Shown here one piece after another: positions 54,826 through 62,978 of a stretch of DNA of 64,000 nt (the stretch's first letter is position 1; each line of letters begins with the position of its first letter). Origin of the DNA: Nocardioides sp. R-C-SC26 (lineage in GTDB: Bacteria > Actinomycetota > Actinomycetes > Propionibacteriales > Nocardioidaceae); contig NZ_JAHRHK010000004.1 in assembly GCF_021246465.1 (NCBI RefSeq), positions 1 through 64,000 of the forward strand, in the 5' to 3' direction. The notes beneath the pieces are model-generated. The model was given only the letters and a program-made list of their open reading frames with translations. It had not been told where the DNA came from and ran no database searches. The position numbers were made by a program, and so were the translations under genes.

Positions 54826-55833
54826 TCAGGCCGCGCCGAGGACGTCGATCACGAAGTAGAGCGTCGAGTTCGGCGGGATGTCCTCGCCGGCACCCTGCTC
54901 GCCGTACGCGAGATCCGGCGGGATCTGGAGCAGGACGCGGCTGCCGACGGGGACGCCGACCAGGCCGCGGTCCCAACCCTCGATCACGGTGCGGTTGGGG
55001 CCGAGCGTGGCCGTGAAGGTCTCGCCACGCTCGTAGCTGCCGTCGAACGGCTTCTTGCCCCGGTAGGTCTGGCCGAGGTAGTTGACGATGACCACGTCTC
55101 CGGACTCGACCTTCTCGCCGTCGCCCTCGACGAGGGTCGCGGTGCGCAGCTGCTTGGTCGGCGCCGGAACGCCGGCGAAGTTCAGCGAGCCCGGCTTCTG
55201 CTTGACCAGCTGGATCGACGGCGCCCAGGCGGGCTTGGGTCGCTGGGTTCCGGTCGGCTTGTCGAGCGCGGTGGCCGCGATGTCGATCACGAAGAGCAGC
55301 CCGTCGGCGTTGCCGATGTCGAGCGCGCCTCCGCCGTAGCCCACGACGTCTGCCGAGTCGACCGTCACGGTCTTGCGGGTACCGATGGTGTCACCGGCCT
55401 TCACCTCGCCCGCGACGAAGTTCTCCAGCAGGTACGCAGCGACCTGCGCCTCGGTGGGCGACTGGGTCATCGGCGGGGTGGCTTCGCCCCCTACCTCGAA
55501 GCTGAGCGCCGGGGTGTCGTCGGCGTAGGTGTTCAGCACCGGCTTGCGGGTGTACCCGTTGCCGACCCAGAAGTTGACCAGGACGGTCTGGTCGGCGACG
55601 AGCTTCTCGCCGTCGCCCTCGACGAGGGTCTCGGTCTCGGCCTTGCCGGCGTCCATCCGGCTCTTCCACTCGACCTCCGGCACGCTCCCGACGTCGCCGG
55701 AGATCTCCACGGCGTCCAGGCGGTCGCGCTCAGAGCTCTCGACCGTCTTCTCTCCGCAGGCGGTCGCGAGAGCGGAGAGCAGCAGAAGCGGCGCGGCCAG
55801 CGCGACCGGGCGTCGGAGACGTCGAAGAGACAC
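54826..55833 (-). CDS. FKBP-type peptidyl-prolyl isomerase lipoprotein, two FKBP domains
   Basis: The 335-residue protein has a lipoprotein signal with lipobox LATAC (Cys26). It has two FKBP-like domains: residues about 70-190, degenerate (VLVNFWVGNGYTRKPVLNTY...), and about 235-335, better conserved (VVIVNYLGQTYRGKKPFDGSYERGETFTATLG, VIEGWDRGLVGVPVGSRVLLQIPPDLAYGEQG, IPPNSTLYFVIDVLGA). The second should carry prolyl isomerase activity in the cell envelope; the first may bind substrate. An FKBP lipoprotein beside pafA is typical of this actinobacterial group. Confidence 0.93.
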   Translation of the reverse strand: MSLRRLRRPVALAAPLLLLSALATACGEKTVESSERDRLDAVEISGDVGSVPEVEWKSRMDAGKAETETLVEGDGEKLVADQTVLVNFWVGNGYTRKPVLNTYADDTPALSFEVGGEATPPMTQSPTEAQVAAYLLENFVAGEVKAGDTIGTRKTVTVDSADVVGYGGGALDIGNADGLLFVIDIAATALDKPTGTQRPKPAWAPSIQLVKQKPGSLNFAGVPAPTKQLRTATLVEGDGEKVESGDVVIVNYLGQTYRGKKPFDGSYERGETFTATLGPNRTVIEGWDRGLVGVPVGSRVLLQIPPDLAYGEQGAGEDIPPNSTLYFVIDVLGAA

Positions 55834-55963
55834 GGTGAGACCTCGATCAGGTGGGAGACCAACGGGGGCGCCGTGCGGCAGGGACCACCCGGCAGTTCAC
55901 GGCCCGGCGGAGATCACCCGGACCGCCGGGAAGCCTACAAGGCCCGCCCGGCCCACCCGCGAA

Positions 55964-56045
55964 GGCGTTGACCCGTCTTTACCTGGAGACGGGTCAACGC
56001 CCTCAGCGAGGTTGACCCGTCTCCAGGTAAAGACGGGTCAACCTC
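55964..56045. terminator. Twin 15-bp hairpins with mutually complementary loops, after pafA
   Basis: Hairpin 1 has perfect 15-bp arms (55964-55978 and 55987-56001) and loop TTACCTGG. Hairpin 2 has perfect 15-bp arms (56008-56022 and 56031-56045) and loop CCAGGTAA. The inner 12 arm bases (GTTGACCCGTCT/AGACGGGTCAAC) are the same in both and the loops are reverse complements, so the 32-base units form one large inverted repeat around 12 bases. Hairpin 2 touches the pafA stop. It is probably a transcription terminator or RNA stabiliser; the complementary loops allow kissing or a single long hairpin. Confidence 0.75.
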
Positions 56046-57405
56046 ACATACCGTCGATGAGGCGCTGGACGCGCTCGTCGTGAGCGCGGAACGGGTCCTT
56101 GCAGAGCACGGTGCGTTGGGCCTGGTCGTTGAGCTTGAGGTGCACCCAATCGACGGTGAAGTCGCGACGGCGCTCCTGGGCGGTGCGGATGAACTCGCCG
56201 CGCAGCCGTGCGCGGGTGTTCTGGGGCGGTACCGACTTGGCCTCGAAGATGGCCAGGTCGTTGGTGACGCGTTCGACCGCACCGCGCTTCTCGAGCAGGT
56301 AGTAGAGACCGCGCGTGCGGTGGATGTCGTGGTAGGCCAGATCCAGCTGGGCGATCCGCGCATGCCCGAGCGGGAGACCGTGGCGCGCCCGGTAGGCGTC
56401 GATCAGCTTCCACTTGATCACCCAGTCGATCTCGCGATCGACGAGACCGAGGTCGTCGCTCTCGACCGCCTTGAGCGCTCGTTCCCAGAGGTCCAGGGTG
56501 CGCTCGATGACCGGGGTGGCGATGTCGCGCCGGTCGACGAAGTCGCGCGCCTTGGCCAGGTACTCGGACTGGATCTCCAGCGCGCTCGCCTCGCGGCCGT
56601 TCGCCAACCTCACCTTCCGCTGTCCGGTGACGTCGTTGCTGATCTCGCGGATCGCTCGGATCGGGTTCTCGAGCGTGAGATCGCGCATCACCACGCCCTC
56701 CTCGATCATGCGCAGCACCAGGTCGCAGCTGGCCACCTTGAGCATCGTGGTGGTCTCGCTCATGTTCGAGTCACCGACGATCACATGCAGACGGCGGTAC
56801 TTCTCGGCGTCGGCGTGCGGCTCGTCGCGGGTGTTGATGATGGGGCGACTGCGCGTCGTCGCACTGCTCACGCCCTCCCAGATGTGCTCGGCTCGCTGGC
56901 TCACGCTGTAGGCGGCGCCCCGCGGGGTCTGGGTGACCTTTCCCGCGCCGACGACGATCTGCCGGGTCACCAGGAACGGGATGAGCACCTCGGCGAGACG
57001 GCTGAACTCCCCCGCCCGGCTGACCAGGTAGTTCTCGTGGCAGCCGTAGGAGTTGCCCGCCGAATCGGTGTTGTTCTTGAACAGGTAGATCTCGCCCGCG
57101 ATGCCCTCGTCGTGCAGGCGCTGCTCCGCATCGACCATGAGCCCCTCGAGCACCCGCTCGCCGGCCTTGTCGTGGGTGACGAGATCGATGACGTCGTCGC
57201 ACTCCGGTGTCGCGTACTCCGGGTGGCTGCCGACGTCGAGGTAGAGCCGGGCACCGTTGCGGAGGAAGACGTTGCTGCTGCGGCCCCAGCTGACGACCTT
57301 GCGGAAGAGATAGCGCGCCACCTCGTCGGGGCTCAGGCGGCGCTGTCCTTTGAACGTGCACGTCACGCCGTACTCGTTCTCGATCCCGAAGATCCGCCGG
57401 TCCAT
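56044..57405 (-). CDS. pafA: Pup-protein ligase PafA
   Basis: PafA uses ATP to phosphorylate the C-terminal Glu of Pup and joins it to substrate lysines. This 453-residue carboxylate-amine ligase has [14 protein letters not shown] (Glu metal ligands), the catalytic Asp57 in [13 protein letters not shown], and [28 protein letters not shown]. It lacks the Dop loop insertion after the start motif, which separates it from the dop gene further on. It lies 14 bases after prcA, in the pup-prcB-prcA-pafA unit, and ends at the twin hairpins. Confidence 0.97.
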   Translation of the reverse strand: MDRRIFGIENEYGVTCTFKGQRRLSPDEVARYLFRKVVSWGRSSNVFLRNGARLYLDVGSHPEYATPECDDVIDLVTHDKAGERVLEGLMVDAEQRLHDEGIAGEIYLFKNNTDSAGNSYGCHENYLVSRAGEFSRLAEVLIPFLVTRQIVVGAGKVTQTPRGAAYSVSQRAEHIWEGVSSATTRSRPIINTRDEPHADAEKYRRLHVIVGDSNMSETTTMLKVASCDLVLRMIEEGVVMRDLTLENPIRAIREISNDVTGQRKVRLANGREASALEIQSEYLAKARDFVDRRDIATPVIERTLDLWERALKAVESDDLGLVDREIDWVIKWKLIDAYRARHGLPLGHARIAQLDLAYHDIHRTRGLYYLLEKRGAVERVTNDLAIFEAKSVPPQNTRARLRGEFIRTAQERRRDFTVDWVHLKLNDQAQRTVLCKDPFRAHDERVQRLIDGM

Positions 57406-57419
57406 GACGCGCCGTGCCC

Positions 57420-58136
57420 CTACGCGCGCTCGCCGAGGAGGGAGTCGAGCCGGAACTCCGAGATCCGCGAGAACTTGCGTGGTTGCGCACGCGTGCGATC
57501 GAGCACGGCGACCTCGAGGTCACTCGCGGCGATGACACGCGCCGCCGCATCGGACTGCGCCGGGTCCGGTGCCCCCAGCGCGGTCACCGCTGCTCTGAGC
57601 GCCTGCTCCAGCGGCGCTCCCACGACGTAGGCGGCCTCGAGGCTCGCGTTCACCGAGTCGACCTGGCCGCCCATGACGGCGAATCCGTGCTCGTCGGCCA
57701 CCTGCCCGTCATAGGTGAGGCGGAAGATCTGATCGTCGGCCGCGGTGTCGCCGACCTCGGCGACGAAAATCTCGACCTCGTAGGGCTTCTCGCCGCCACT
57801 GGAGAAGATCGTCCCGAGAGTCTGGGCGTAGGCGTTGGCCAGGCCCCGGCCGGTGACGTCGCGTCGGTCATAGGAGTACCCGCGCATGTCGGCGAGTCGG
57901 ACCCCGGCGATGCGGAGGTTCTCGAACTCGTTGTAGCGGCCGACGGCCGCGAAGGCGATTCGATCGTAGATCTCGGAGACCTTGTGCAGCGCCTGCGACG
58001 GGTTCTCCGAGACGAACAGCACGCCGTGCTCGTACTGGACGGCGACCACCGAGCGCCCGCGCGCGATGCCCTTGCGGGCGAAGTCCGCGCGGTCCTTCAT
58101 CAACTGCTCGGGCGAGACGTAGAACGGGGCGCTCAT
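57420..58136 (-). CDS. prcA: Proteasome alpha subunit PrcA
   Basis: PrcA forms the outer seven-membered rings of the 20S core and docks the Arc/Mpa ATPase. The 238-residue protein starts [32 protein letters not shown], where the N-terminal residues form the gate. It has [48 protein letters not shown] and no catalytic Thr. Its ATG overlaps the stop of a 24-codon frame that itself overlaps prcB, an unusual arrangement described separately. Confidence 0.97.
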   Translation of the reverse strand: MSAPFYVSPEQLMKDRADFARKGIARGRSVVAVQYEHGVLFVSENPSQALHKVSEIYDRIAFAAVGRYNEFENLRIAGVRLADMRGYSYDRRDVTGRGLANAYAQTLGTIFSSGGEKPYEVEIFVAEVGDTAADDQIFRLTYDGQVADEHGFAVMGGQVDSVNASLEAAYVVGAPLEQALRAAVTALGAPDPAQSDAAARVIAASDLEVAVLDRTRAQPRKFSRISEFRLDSLLGERA

Positions 58137-58207
58137 GCGGGGTCCCTGCGGGCTTGTTCGCCGGAGGAGCGAAGCGGAGGAGGCGAAGAAGGTCGTGGGG
58201 TGCTCAT
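58133..58207 (-). CDS. 24-codon coupler frame between prcB and prcA
   Basis: An ATG overlapping the prcB stop (ATGA) opens a frame of 24 codons whose TGA overlaps the prcA ATG (ATGA again). The two junctions lie in near-identical 15-base direct repeats (CCGCATGAGCACCCC and CCGCATGAGCGCCCC), 71 bases apart. Inside are two tandem purine-rich units on the plus strand (CGGAGGAGCGAAG, CGGAGGAGGCGAAG). The peptide (Pro/Ser/Arg-rich, beginning MSTPRPSS) matches no family. I read it as a small insertion or duplication that kept translational coupling, not as a functional protein. Confidence 0.45.
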   Translation of the reverse strand: MSTPRPSSPPPLRSSGEQARRDPA

Positions 58208-59070
58208 GCGGTGTCTCCTTCGACGGGCGCTGCCGGTCCGTCAGGCCGTCGCATCCGACCTGAGATCACCCGGTCGGCGATCGCAGCCACCTCGGACTCC
58301 GGCAACCGGGCGCCGCCGTCGGCGGTGATCACGTGGACGACGGGAAAGATCCGGCGAGTCAGGTCGGGGCCGCCGGTCGCGGAATCGTCGTCGGCCGCGT
58401 CGTAGAGCGCCTGGATCACGACCTCGACGCAGTGTTCGGCGGACAGGTCCTCGCGGTAGAGCTTCTTCAACGCCCCTCGCGCGAAGAGCGATCCCGAGCC
58501 CACCGAATGGAAGGCGGTCTCCTCGTAGCGGCCACCAGTGACGTCGTAACTGAAGATCCGGCCCTGGTCGGCGCGCAGGTCGTATCCCGCGAACAGCGGC
58601 ACCACGGAGAGTCCCTGCATCGCCATCGGCAGGTTGCCGCGGATGAGCGCGGCGAGCCGGTTGGCCTTGCCGTCCATCGAGAGCGTGCTGCCCTCGATCT
58701 TCTCGTAGTGCTCGAGCTCGGTCTGGAACAGTCGCACCATCTCGACGGCGAGACCGGCGGTGCCGGCGATACCGACGGCGGAGAACTCATCCGCGGGGAA
58801 GACCTTCTCGATGTCGCGCTGGGCGATGATGTTGCCCATCGTGGCCCGGCGGTCACCGGCCATCACGACACCACCGGGGAACGTGGCCGCGACGATCGTG
58901 GTGGCGTGCGGCGCCAGCGCGCCCGCCCCCATCGGTGTCTCGGGGAGGACCCGGCGTCCCGGCAGCAGGTCGGGGGCCTGCGCGGCGAGGAAGTCCGCGA
59001 AGGACGACGTGCCGGGCTGCAGGTAGGCAGCGGGCAGTCGGGGATCGTTCTGAGCGCTCACCGGCGTCAC
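58204..59070 (-). CDS. prcB: Proteasome beta subunit PrcB
   Basis: PrcB forms the inner catalytic rings of the 20S proteasome. The 288-residue precursor has a 56-residue propeptide and the nucleophile Thr57 in [26 protein letters not shown], with the conserved Asp and Lys (IEKVF) of the N-terminal nucleophile hydrolases. Autocleavage exposes Thr57. The propeptide length matches M. tuberculosis. The GTG start overlaps the pup stop (GTGA). Confidence 0.97.
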   Translation of the reverse strand: MTPVSAQNDPRLPAAYLQPGTSSFADFLAAQAPDLLPGRRVLPETPMGAGALAPHATTIVAATFPGGVVMAGDRRATMGNIIAQRDIEKVFPADEFSAVGIAGTAGLAVEMVRLFQTELEHYEKIEGSTLSMDGKANRLAALIRGNLPMAMQGLSVVPLFAGYDLRADQGRIFSYDVTGGRYEETAFHSVGSGSLFARGALKKLYREDLSAEHCVEVVIQALYDAADDDSATGGPDLTRRIFPVVHVITADGGARLPESEVAAIADRVISGRMRRPDGPAAPVEGDTA

Positions 59071-59264
59071 TGACCGCCCTTCTGGATGAACGACTTCACG
59101 AAGTCCTCGGCGTTGGACTCCAGCACCTCGTCGATCTCGTCGAGGATGTCGTCGACCTCGGCGTCGAGGGCTTCCTTGCGCTCGGCGACATCGGTCTCCG
59201 GCGCGACCTCGGTGACCTCCTCAGTCTCTGAGGACTTCCGCGGCTGCTTCTGCTCCTGGGCCAT
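59067..59264 (-). CDS. pup: Prokaryotic ubiquitin-like protein Pup
   Basis: Pup is the tag joined to proteins bound for the proteasome. The 65-residue, highly acidic, intrinsically disordered protein ends IQKGGQ; the C-terminal Gln must be deamidated to Glu by Dop before PafA can use it. The central [24 protein letters not shown] helix binds the Arc coiled coil. TAGGGT lies six bases before the ATG; its AGGG could also act as a ribosome-binding site. prcB follows with a GTGA overlap. Confidence 0.98.
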   Translation of the reverse strand: MAQEQKQPRKSSETEEVTEVAPETDVAERKEALDAEVDDILDEIDEVLESNAEDFVKSFIQKGGQ

Positions 59265-59270
59265 GGTTCG

Positions 59271-59276
59271 ACCCTA
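59271..59276 (-). promoter_or_regulatory. -10 element (TAGGGT) for pup-prcBA
   Basis: TAGGGT ends six bases before the pup ATG. The spacing fits a leaderless start, which would give the tag and protease genes a promoter separate from dop. Confidence 0.45.
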
Positions 59277-59316
59277 TCCGGTGACCACGACCTCGGTGGT
59301 GGACGACAGGCGGTCC

Positions 59317-59343
59317 GGCGAAGCGACTCTCGGCGGCTTCGCC
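59317..59343. terminator. Hairpin between dop and pup
   Basis: GGCGAAGC (59317-59324) and GCTTCGCC (59336-59343) form a perfect 8-bp stem with an 11-base loop in the 86-bp gap. It may end or attenuate the dop transcript before the pup promoter. The GCGAAG core also occurs in the prcB-prcA insert. Confidence 0.45.
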
Positions 59344-59350
59344 TGCGTCA

Positions 59351-60859
59351 TCAGCCGGTCAGCGCTGCCACGAGCGCCGCGGCGGTGTCCGACCGGTCGA
59401 TCAGGTCACCGACGTGGGCTCGAGTCCCGCGCAGCGGATCGATCGTCGGCACGCGCTGGAGCGACTCGCGGCCGGGGAGGTCGAAGATCACCGAGTCCCA
59501 GGACGCCGCCGCGATCGCCTCCGGGAACCGCTCCAGGCAGCGCCCTCGGAAGAACGCCCGGGTGTCCTCCGGCGGCTCGTGCATGGCCTCCTCGATCTGG
59601 GCGTCGTCGAGGAGGCGATCCATCCGACCCGCGGCCAGCAGGCGGTGGTAGAGGCCCTTCTCGGGCCTGATGTCGGTGTACTGGTAGTCGATGGCCTGCA
59701 ACTTGGCGTCGTCCCAGGCCAGGCCGTCGCGACTGCGGTACTGCTCGAGCAGCTTGAGCTTGGCGACCCAGTCGAGCTCCCGGGCGCAGCTGAACGGATC
59801 CTGCTCGAGTCGCGTGAGCACCGACTCCCAGCGCGCCAGGACGTCGGCCGTCTGCGGGTCGACGTCGGAGCCGTAGCGGTCCTCCACGAACTTGCGCGCC
59901 AGGTCCAGGTACTCCAGCTGCAGCTGGACGGCGGTGAGCGTACGACCATCGGCGAGCGTGATGAGCTCTCGGAGCGTGGGGTCGTGGGAGACCGCGCGCA
60001 GGGCGGCGACCGGCCCGTCCACGCTGAGGTCGGCAGCGATGAAGCGCTCTTCGATCATCGCGAGCACGAGCGCCGTGGTGCCGATCTTGAGGTAGGTGGA
60101 GATCTCGGACATGTTCGCGTCGCCGATGATCACGTGCAGCCGTCGGTGCTTCTCCGGGTCGGCGTGCGGCTCGTCCCTCGTGTTGATGATCGGCCGCTTG
60201 AGCGTCGTCTCCAGTCCGACCTCGACCTCGAAGAAGTCGGCGCGCTGACTGATCTGGTACCCCTCGCCCCGTCCGTCCTGCCCTCGACCGACCCGACCCG
60301 CCCCGCAGATCACCTGGCGGCTGACGAAGAACGGGGTGAGGTGACGGACGATGTCGGCGAACGGGGTCGAACGCCGCATGAGGTAGTTCTCGTGCGCCCC
60401 GTAGGAAGCGCCCTTGTTGTCGGTGTTGTTCTTGTACAGCACGATCTGCGGCGCCGTCGGCAACTGCGCCGCCCACCGCGCGGCGTCGTGCATGACCTGC
60501 TCCCCGGCCTTGTCCCACCGCACGATGTCCAGCGGGGTGGTCACCTCCGGCGTGGAGTACTCCGGATGAGCGTGGTCGACGTAGAGCCTCGCTCCGTTGG
60601 TGAGGATGACGTTCGCGAGACCGAGGTCCTCGTCGGTGAGTTGCGAGGGGTCGGCCACCTGGCGTGACATGTCGAAGCCGCGCGCATCACGCAGCGGCGA
60701 CTCCTCCTCGAAGTCCCAGCGTGCACGCCGGTCTCGTACCGTCGCGGAGGCGTAGGCGTTGACGACCTGGGAGGAGGCGACCATGGGGTTCGCGCCGGGC
60801 TGCCCCACCACCGAGATGCCGTACTCGACCTCGGTCCCCATCACCCGGCGCACGCTCAT
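59351..60859 (-). CDS. dop: Depupylase/Pup deamidase Dop
   Basis: Dop converts the C-terminal Gln of Pup to Glu and also removes Pup from substrates. The 502-residue protein starts [25 protein letters not shown], with the Dop-specific loop before [30 protein letters not shown]. The catalytic Asp95 is in [16 protein letters not shown], and [28 protein letters not shown] follows. It is homologous to PafA but longer by the loop. TAGGCT lies six bases before the ATG, indicating its own leaderless promoter. Confidence 0.97.
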   Translation of the reverse strand: MSVRRVMGTEVEYGISVVGQPGANPMVASSQVVNAYASATVRDRRARWDFEEESPLRDARGFDMSRQVADPSQLTDEDLGLANVILTNGARLYVDHAHPEYSTPEVTTPLDIVRWDKAGEQVMHDAARWAAQLPTAPQIVLYKNNTDNKGASYGAHENYLMRRSTPFADIVRHLTPFFVSRQVICGAGRVGRGQDGRGEGYQISQRADFFEVEVGLETTLKRPIINTRDEPHADPEKHRRLHVIIGDANMSEISTYLKIGTTALVLAMIEERFIAADLSVDGPVAALRAVSHDPTLRELITLADGRTLTAVQLQLEYLDLARKFVEDRYGSDVDPQTADVLARWESVLTRLEQDPFSCARELDWVAKLKLLEQYRSRDGLAWDDAKLQAIDYQYTDIRPEKGLYHRLLAAGRMDRLLDDAQIEEAMHEPPEDTRAFFRGRCLERFPEAIAAASWDSVIFDLPGRESLQRVPTIDPLRGTRAHVGDLIDRSDTAAALVAALTG

Positions 60860-60865
60860 GACCTG

Positions 60866-60871
60866 AGCCTA
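60866..60871 (-). promoter_or_regulatory. -10 element (TAGGCT) for leaderless dop
   Basis: TAGGCT lies six bases before the dop ATG on the minus strand, the same spacing as for pup. Confidence 0.5.
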
Positions 60872-60905
60872 CGGCCCGGCCGCACCCCGCCGGCGCGTCG
60901 ACGAT

Positions 60906-61004
60906 TCAGCGGCGCTTCAGCAGCATCTGGGCGACGTAGATGATGGCGAGGATGACCAGGATCGCGATCAGGAACTTCAGCATGTCCAGATGATCGCGAC
61001 GCAC
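60906..61004 (-). CDS. 32-residue single-pass membrane peptide between arc and dop
   Basis: This short frame encodes a basic N terminus (RRDHLD), one hydrophobic helix (MLKFLIAILVILAIIYVAQ) and a basic end (LLKRR). The GTG at 61004 follows GGAG by six bases; an internal ATG at 60983 would give 25 residues. The clean helix flanked by charges, the ribosome-binding site and its place inside the proteasome locus support a real gene. No family is recognised; a membrane-anchoring or regulatory peptide is possible. Confidence 0.5.
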   Translation of the reverse strand: MRRDHLDMLKFLIAILVILAIIYVAQMLLKRR

Positions 61005-61090
61005 GCGGTGCTCCACCACACCCCTGGATGGTGAGGCCGAGCAGCCGTGGTCGAACCGAGCACATCGCCCGGCGCGACCACGGCCCGATG

Positions 61091-62869
61091 TCAGAGGTAT
61101 TGCCCTGTGTTCGCGACGGTGTCGATCGAGCGGCCGGGCTCGGTGCCCTGCTTGCCCGTGATGAGGGTGCGGATGAACACGATCCGCTCGCCCTTCTTGC
61201 CCGAGATGCGCGCCCAGTCGTCGGGGTTGGTGGTGTTGGGGAGATCCTCGTTCTCCTTGAACTCATCGACACACGCCTGCATCAGGTGCGAGACCCGCAG
61301 GCCCTTCTGCGCGTCGTCGAGACCGGAGTTCAAGTAGTCCTTGATCGCCATCTTCTTCGCCCGGTCGACGATGTTCTGGATCATCGCGCCGGAGTTGAAG
61401 TCCTTGAAGTAGAGGACCTCCTTGTCGCCGTTGGCGTAGGTGACCTCGAGGAAGCGGTTCTCCTCGGTCTCGGAGTACATCCGCTCGACGGTGGCCTGGA
61501 TCATCCCGGCCGCGCATGCGTCGCGGTTGCCGCCGAACTCGGCGACGTCGTGACCGTGCAGCGGCAGCGAGGAGGTCAGGTACTTGCTGAAGATGTCGCG
61601 CGCCGACTCCGCGTCCGGACGCTCGATCTTGATCTTCACGTCCAGCCGGCCGGGACGCAGGATCGCGGGGTCGATCATGTCCTCGCGGTTCGAGGCGCCG
61701 ATGACCAGCACGTTCTCCAGCGTCTCGACGCCGTCGATCTCGCTGAGCAGCTGCGGCACGATCGTGTTCTCGACGTCGGAGGAGACGCCGGATCCACGGG
61801 TGCGGAACAACGAGTCCATCTCGTCGAAGAACACGATGACCGGTGTGCCCTGCGACGCCTTCTCGCGAGCGCGCTGGAACACCAGGCGGATGTGCCGCTC
61901 GGTCTCACCGACGTACTTGTTGAGCAGCTCGGGGCCTTTGATGTTGAGGAAGTAGGACTTCCCCTCGGCCCCGGTCTTCGCGGCGACCTTCTTGGCCAGG
62001 GAGTTCGCGACGGCCTTGGCGATCAGCGTCTTCCCGCACCCCGGCGGGCCGTACAGGAGGATGCCCTTGGGCGGCTTCAACTCGTGCTCGGCGAACAGCT
62101 CGGGGTGCAGGTACGGGAGCTCCACGGCGTCCTGGATCATCTCGATCTGGTTGCCCAGGCCGCCGATCGACTCGTAGGCGATGTCGGGGACCTCTTCGAG
62201 GACGAGCTCCTCGACCTCGGACTTCGGCACAACCTCGTAGACGTAGCCCGATCGTGAGTCGAGCAACAGCGAGTCGCCGGCCCGCAGGGTGATCTCGCGC
62301 AACGGCTGAGCGAGCCGTACGACCCGCTCCTCGTCGGCGTTGGCGATCACCAGGACGCGGTCGCCGTCGGCGAGCAGCTCCTTGAACATCACGACCTCGC
62401 CGACACTCTCGAACTCGAGCGCGGCAACGACGTTGAGAGCCTCGTTGAGCATGACCTCCTGGCCACGCTTCAGCTCGTCGAGCTCGACGGCGGGGCTGAC
62501 GCTGACGCGCAGCTTGCGGCCACCGGTGAACACGTCGACGGTGTCGTCGTCGTTGCGGTGCAGGAAGGTCCCGAAGCCCGCCGGCGGTTGGGCGAGCCGA
62601 TCGACCTCCTCCTTCAGCTTGGTGATCTGATCGCGAGCCTCACGCAGCGTGCTGGCCAGTCGCTCGTTCTGCGACGACACGGCGGCCAGTGACCGCTGCG
62701 CGTCGGCGAGACGCAACTCGAGCCCCCGGGATCCCGTGCCGGCCGGCGACTCGGCCAGTCGGCGGCGGAGGTCGACGACCTCGCCCTCCAGGAAGCGAAC
62801 CTGCGCTATCAGCTCCTCGGCGTCCCACCCGTGGGAGCCGGCGCCCGGACCGGTGTTCATGTTCGACAT
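61091..62869 (-). CDS. arc: Proteasome-activating AAA ATPase Arc/Mpa
   Basis: Arc (Mpa in mycobacteria) recognises pupylated proteins, unfolds them and feeds them to PrcBA. The 592-residue protein has an N-terminal coiled coil (about residues 15-80) that binds Pup, tandem OB domains ([25 protein letters not shown]...) and one AAA module. Walker A is GPPGCGKT and Walker [13 protein letters not shown], with arginine fingers after LRPGRLD. The C-terminal GQYL is the motif that docks into PrcA. AGGAGGTG lies ideally before the ATG at 62869; the frame further upstream is rejected. Confidence 0.98.
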   Translation of the reverse strand: MSNMNTGPGAGSHGWDAEELIAQVRFLEGEVVDLRRRLAESPAGTGSRGLELRLADAQRSLAAVSSQNERLASTLREARDQITKLKEEVDRLAQPPAGFGTFLHRNDDDTVDVFTGGRKLRVSVSPAVELDELKRGQEVMLNEALNVVAALEFESVGEVVMFKELLADGDRVLVIANADEERVVRLAQPLREITLRAGDSLLLDSRSGYVYEVVPKSEVEELVLEEVPDIAYESIGGLGNQIEMIQDAVELPYLHPELFAEHELKPPKGILLYGPPGCGKTLIAKAVANSLAKKVAAKTGAEGKSYFLNIKGPELLNKYVGETERHIRLVFQRAREKASQGTPVIVFFDEMDSLFRTRGSGVSSDVENTIVPQLLSEIDGVETLENVLVIGASNREDMIDPAILRPGRLDVKIKIERPDAESARDIFSKYLTSSLPLHGHDVAEFGGNRDACAAGMIQATVERMYSETEENRFLEVTYANGDKEVLYFKDFNSGAMIQNIVDRAKKMAIKDYLNSGLDDAQKGLRVSHLMQACVDEFKENEDLPNTTNPDDWARISGKKGERIVFIRTLITGKQGTEPGRSIDTVANTGQYL

Positions 62870-62978
62870 TCGGTGCACCTCCTGTCTTGACGACCCTACC
62901 CCTGCCATCGGCGGGGAGACGGTGCATCCAGGTCAGGTGTCGGTCACGTTTTCGTCACCGGCCGGATCAGGGTGCTGA

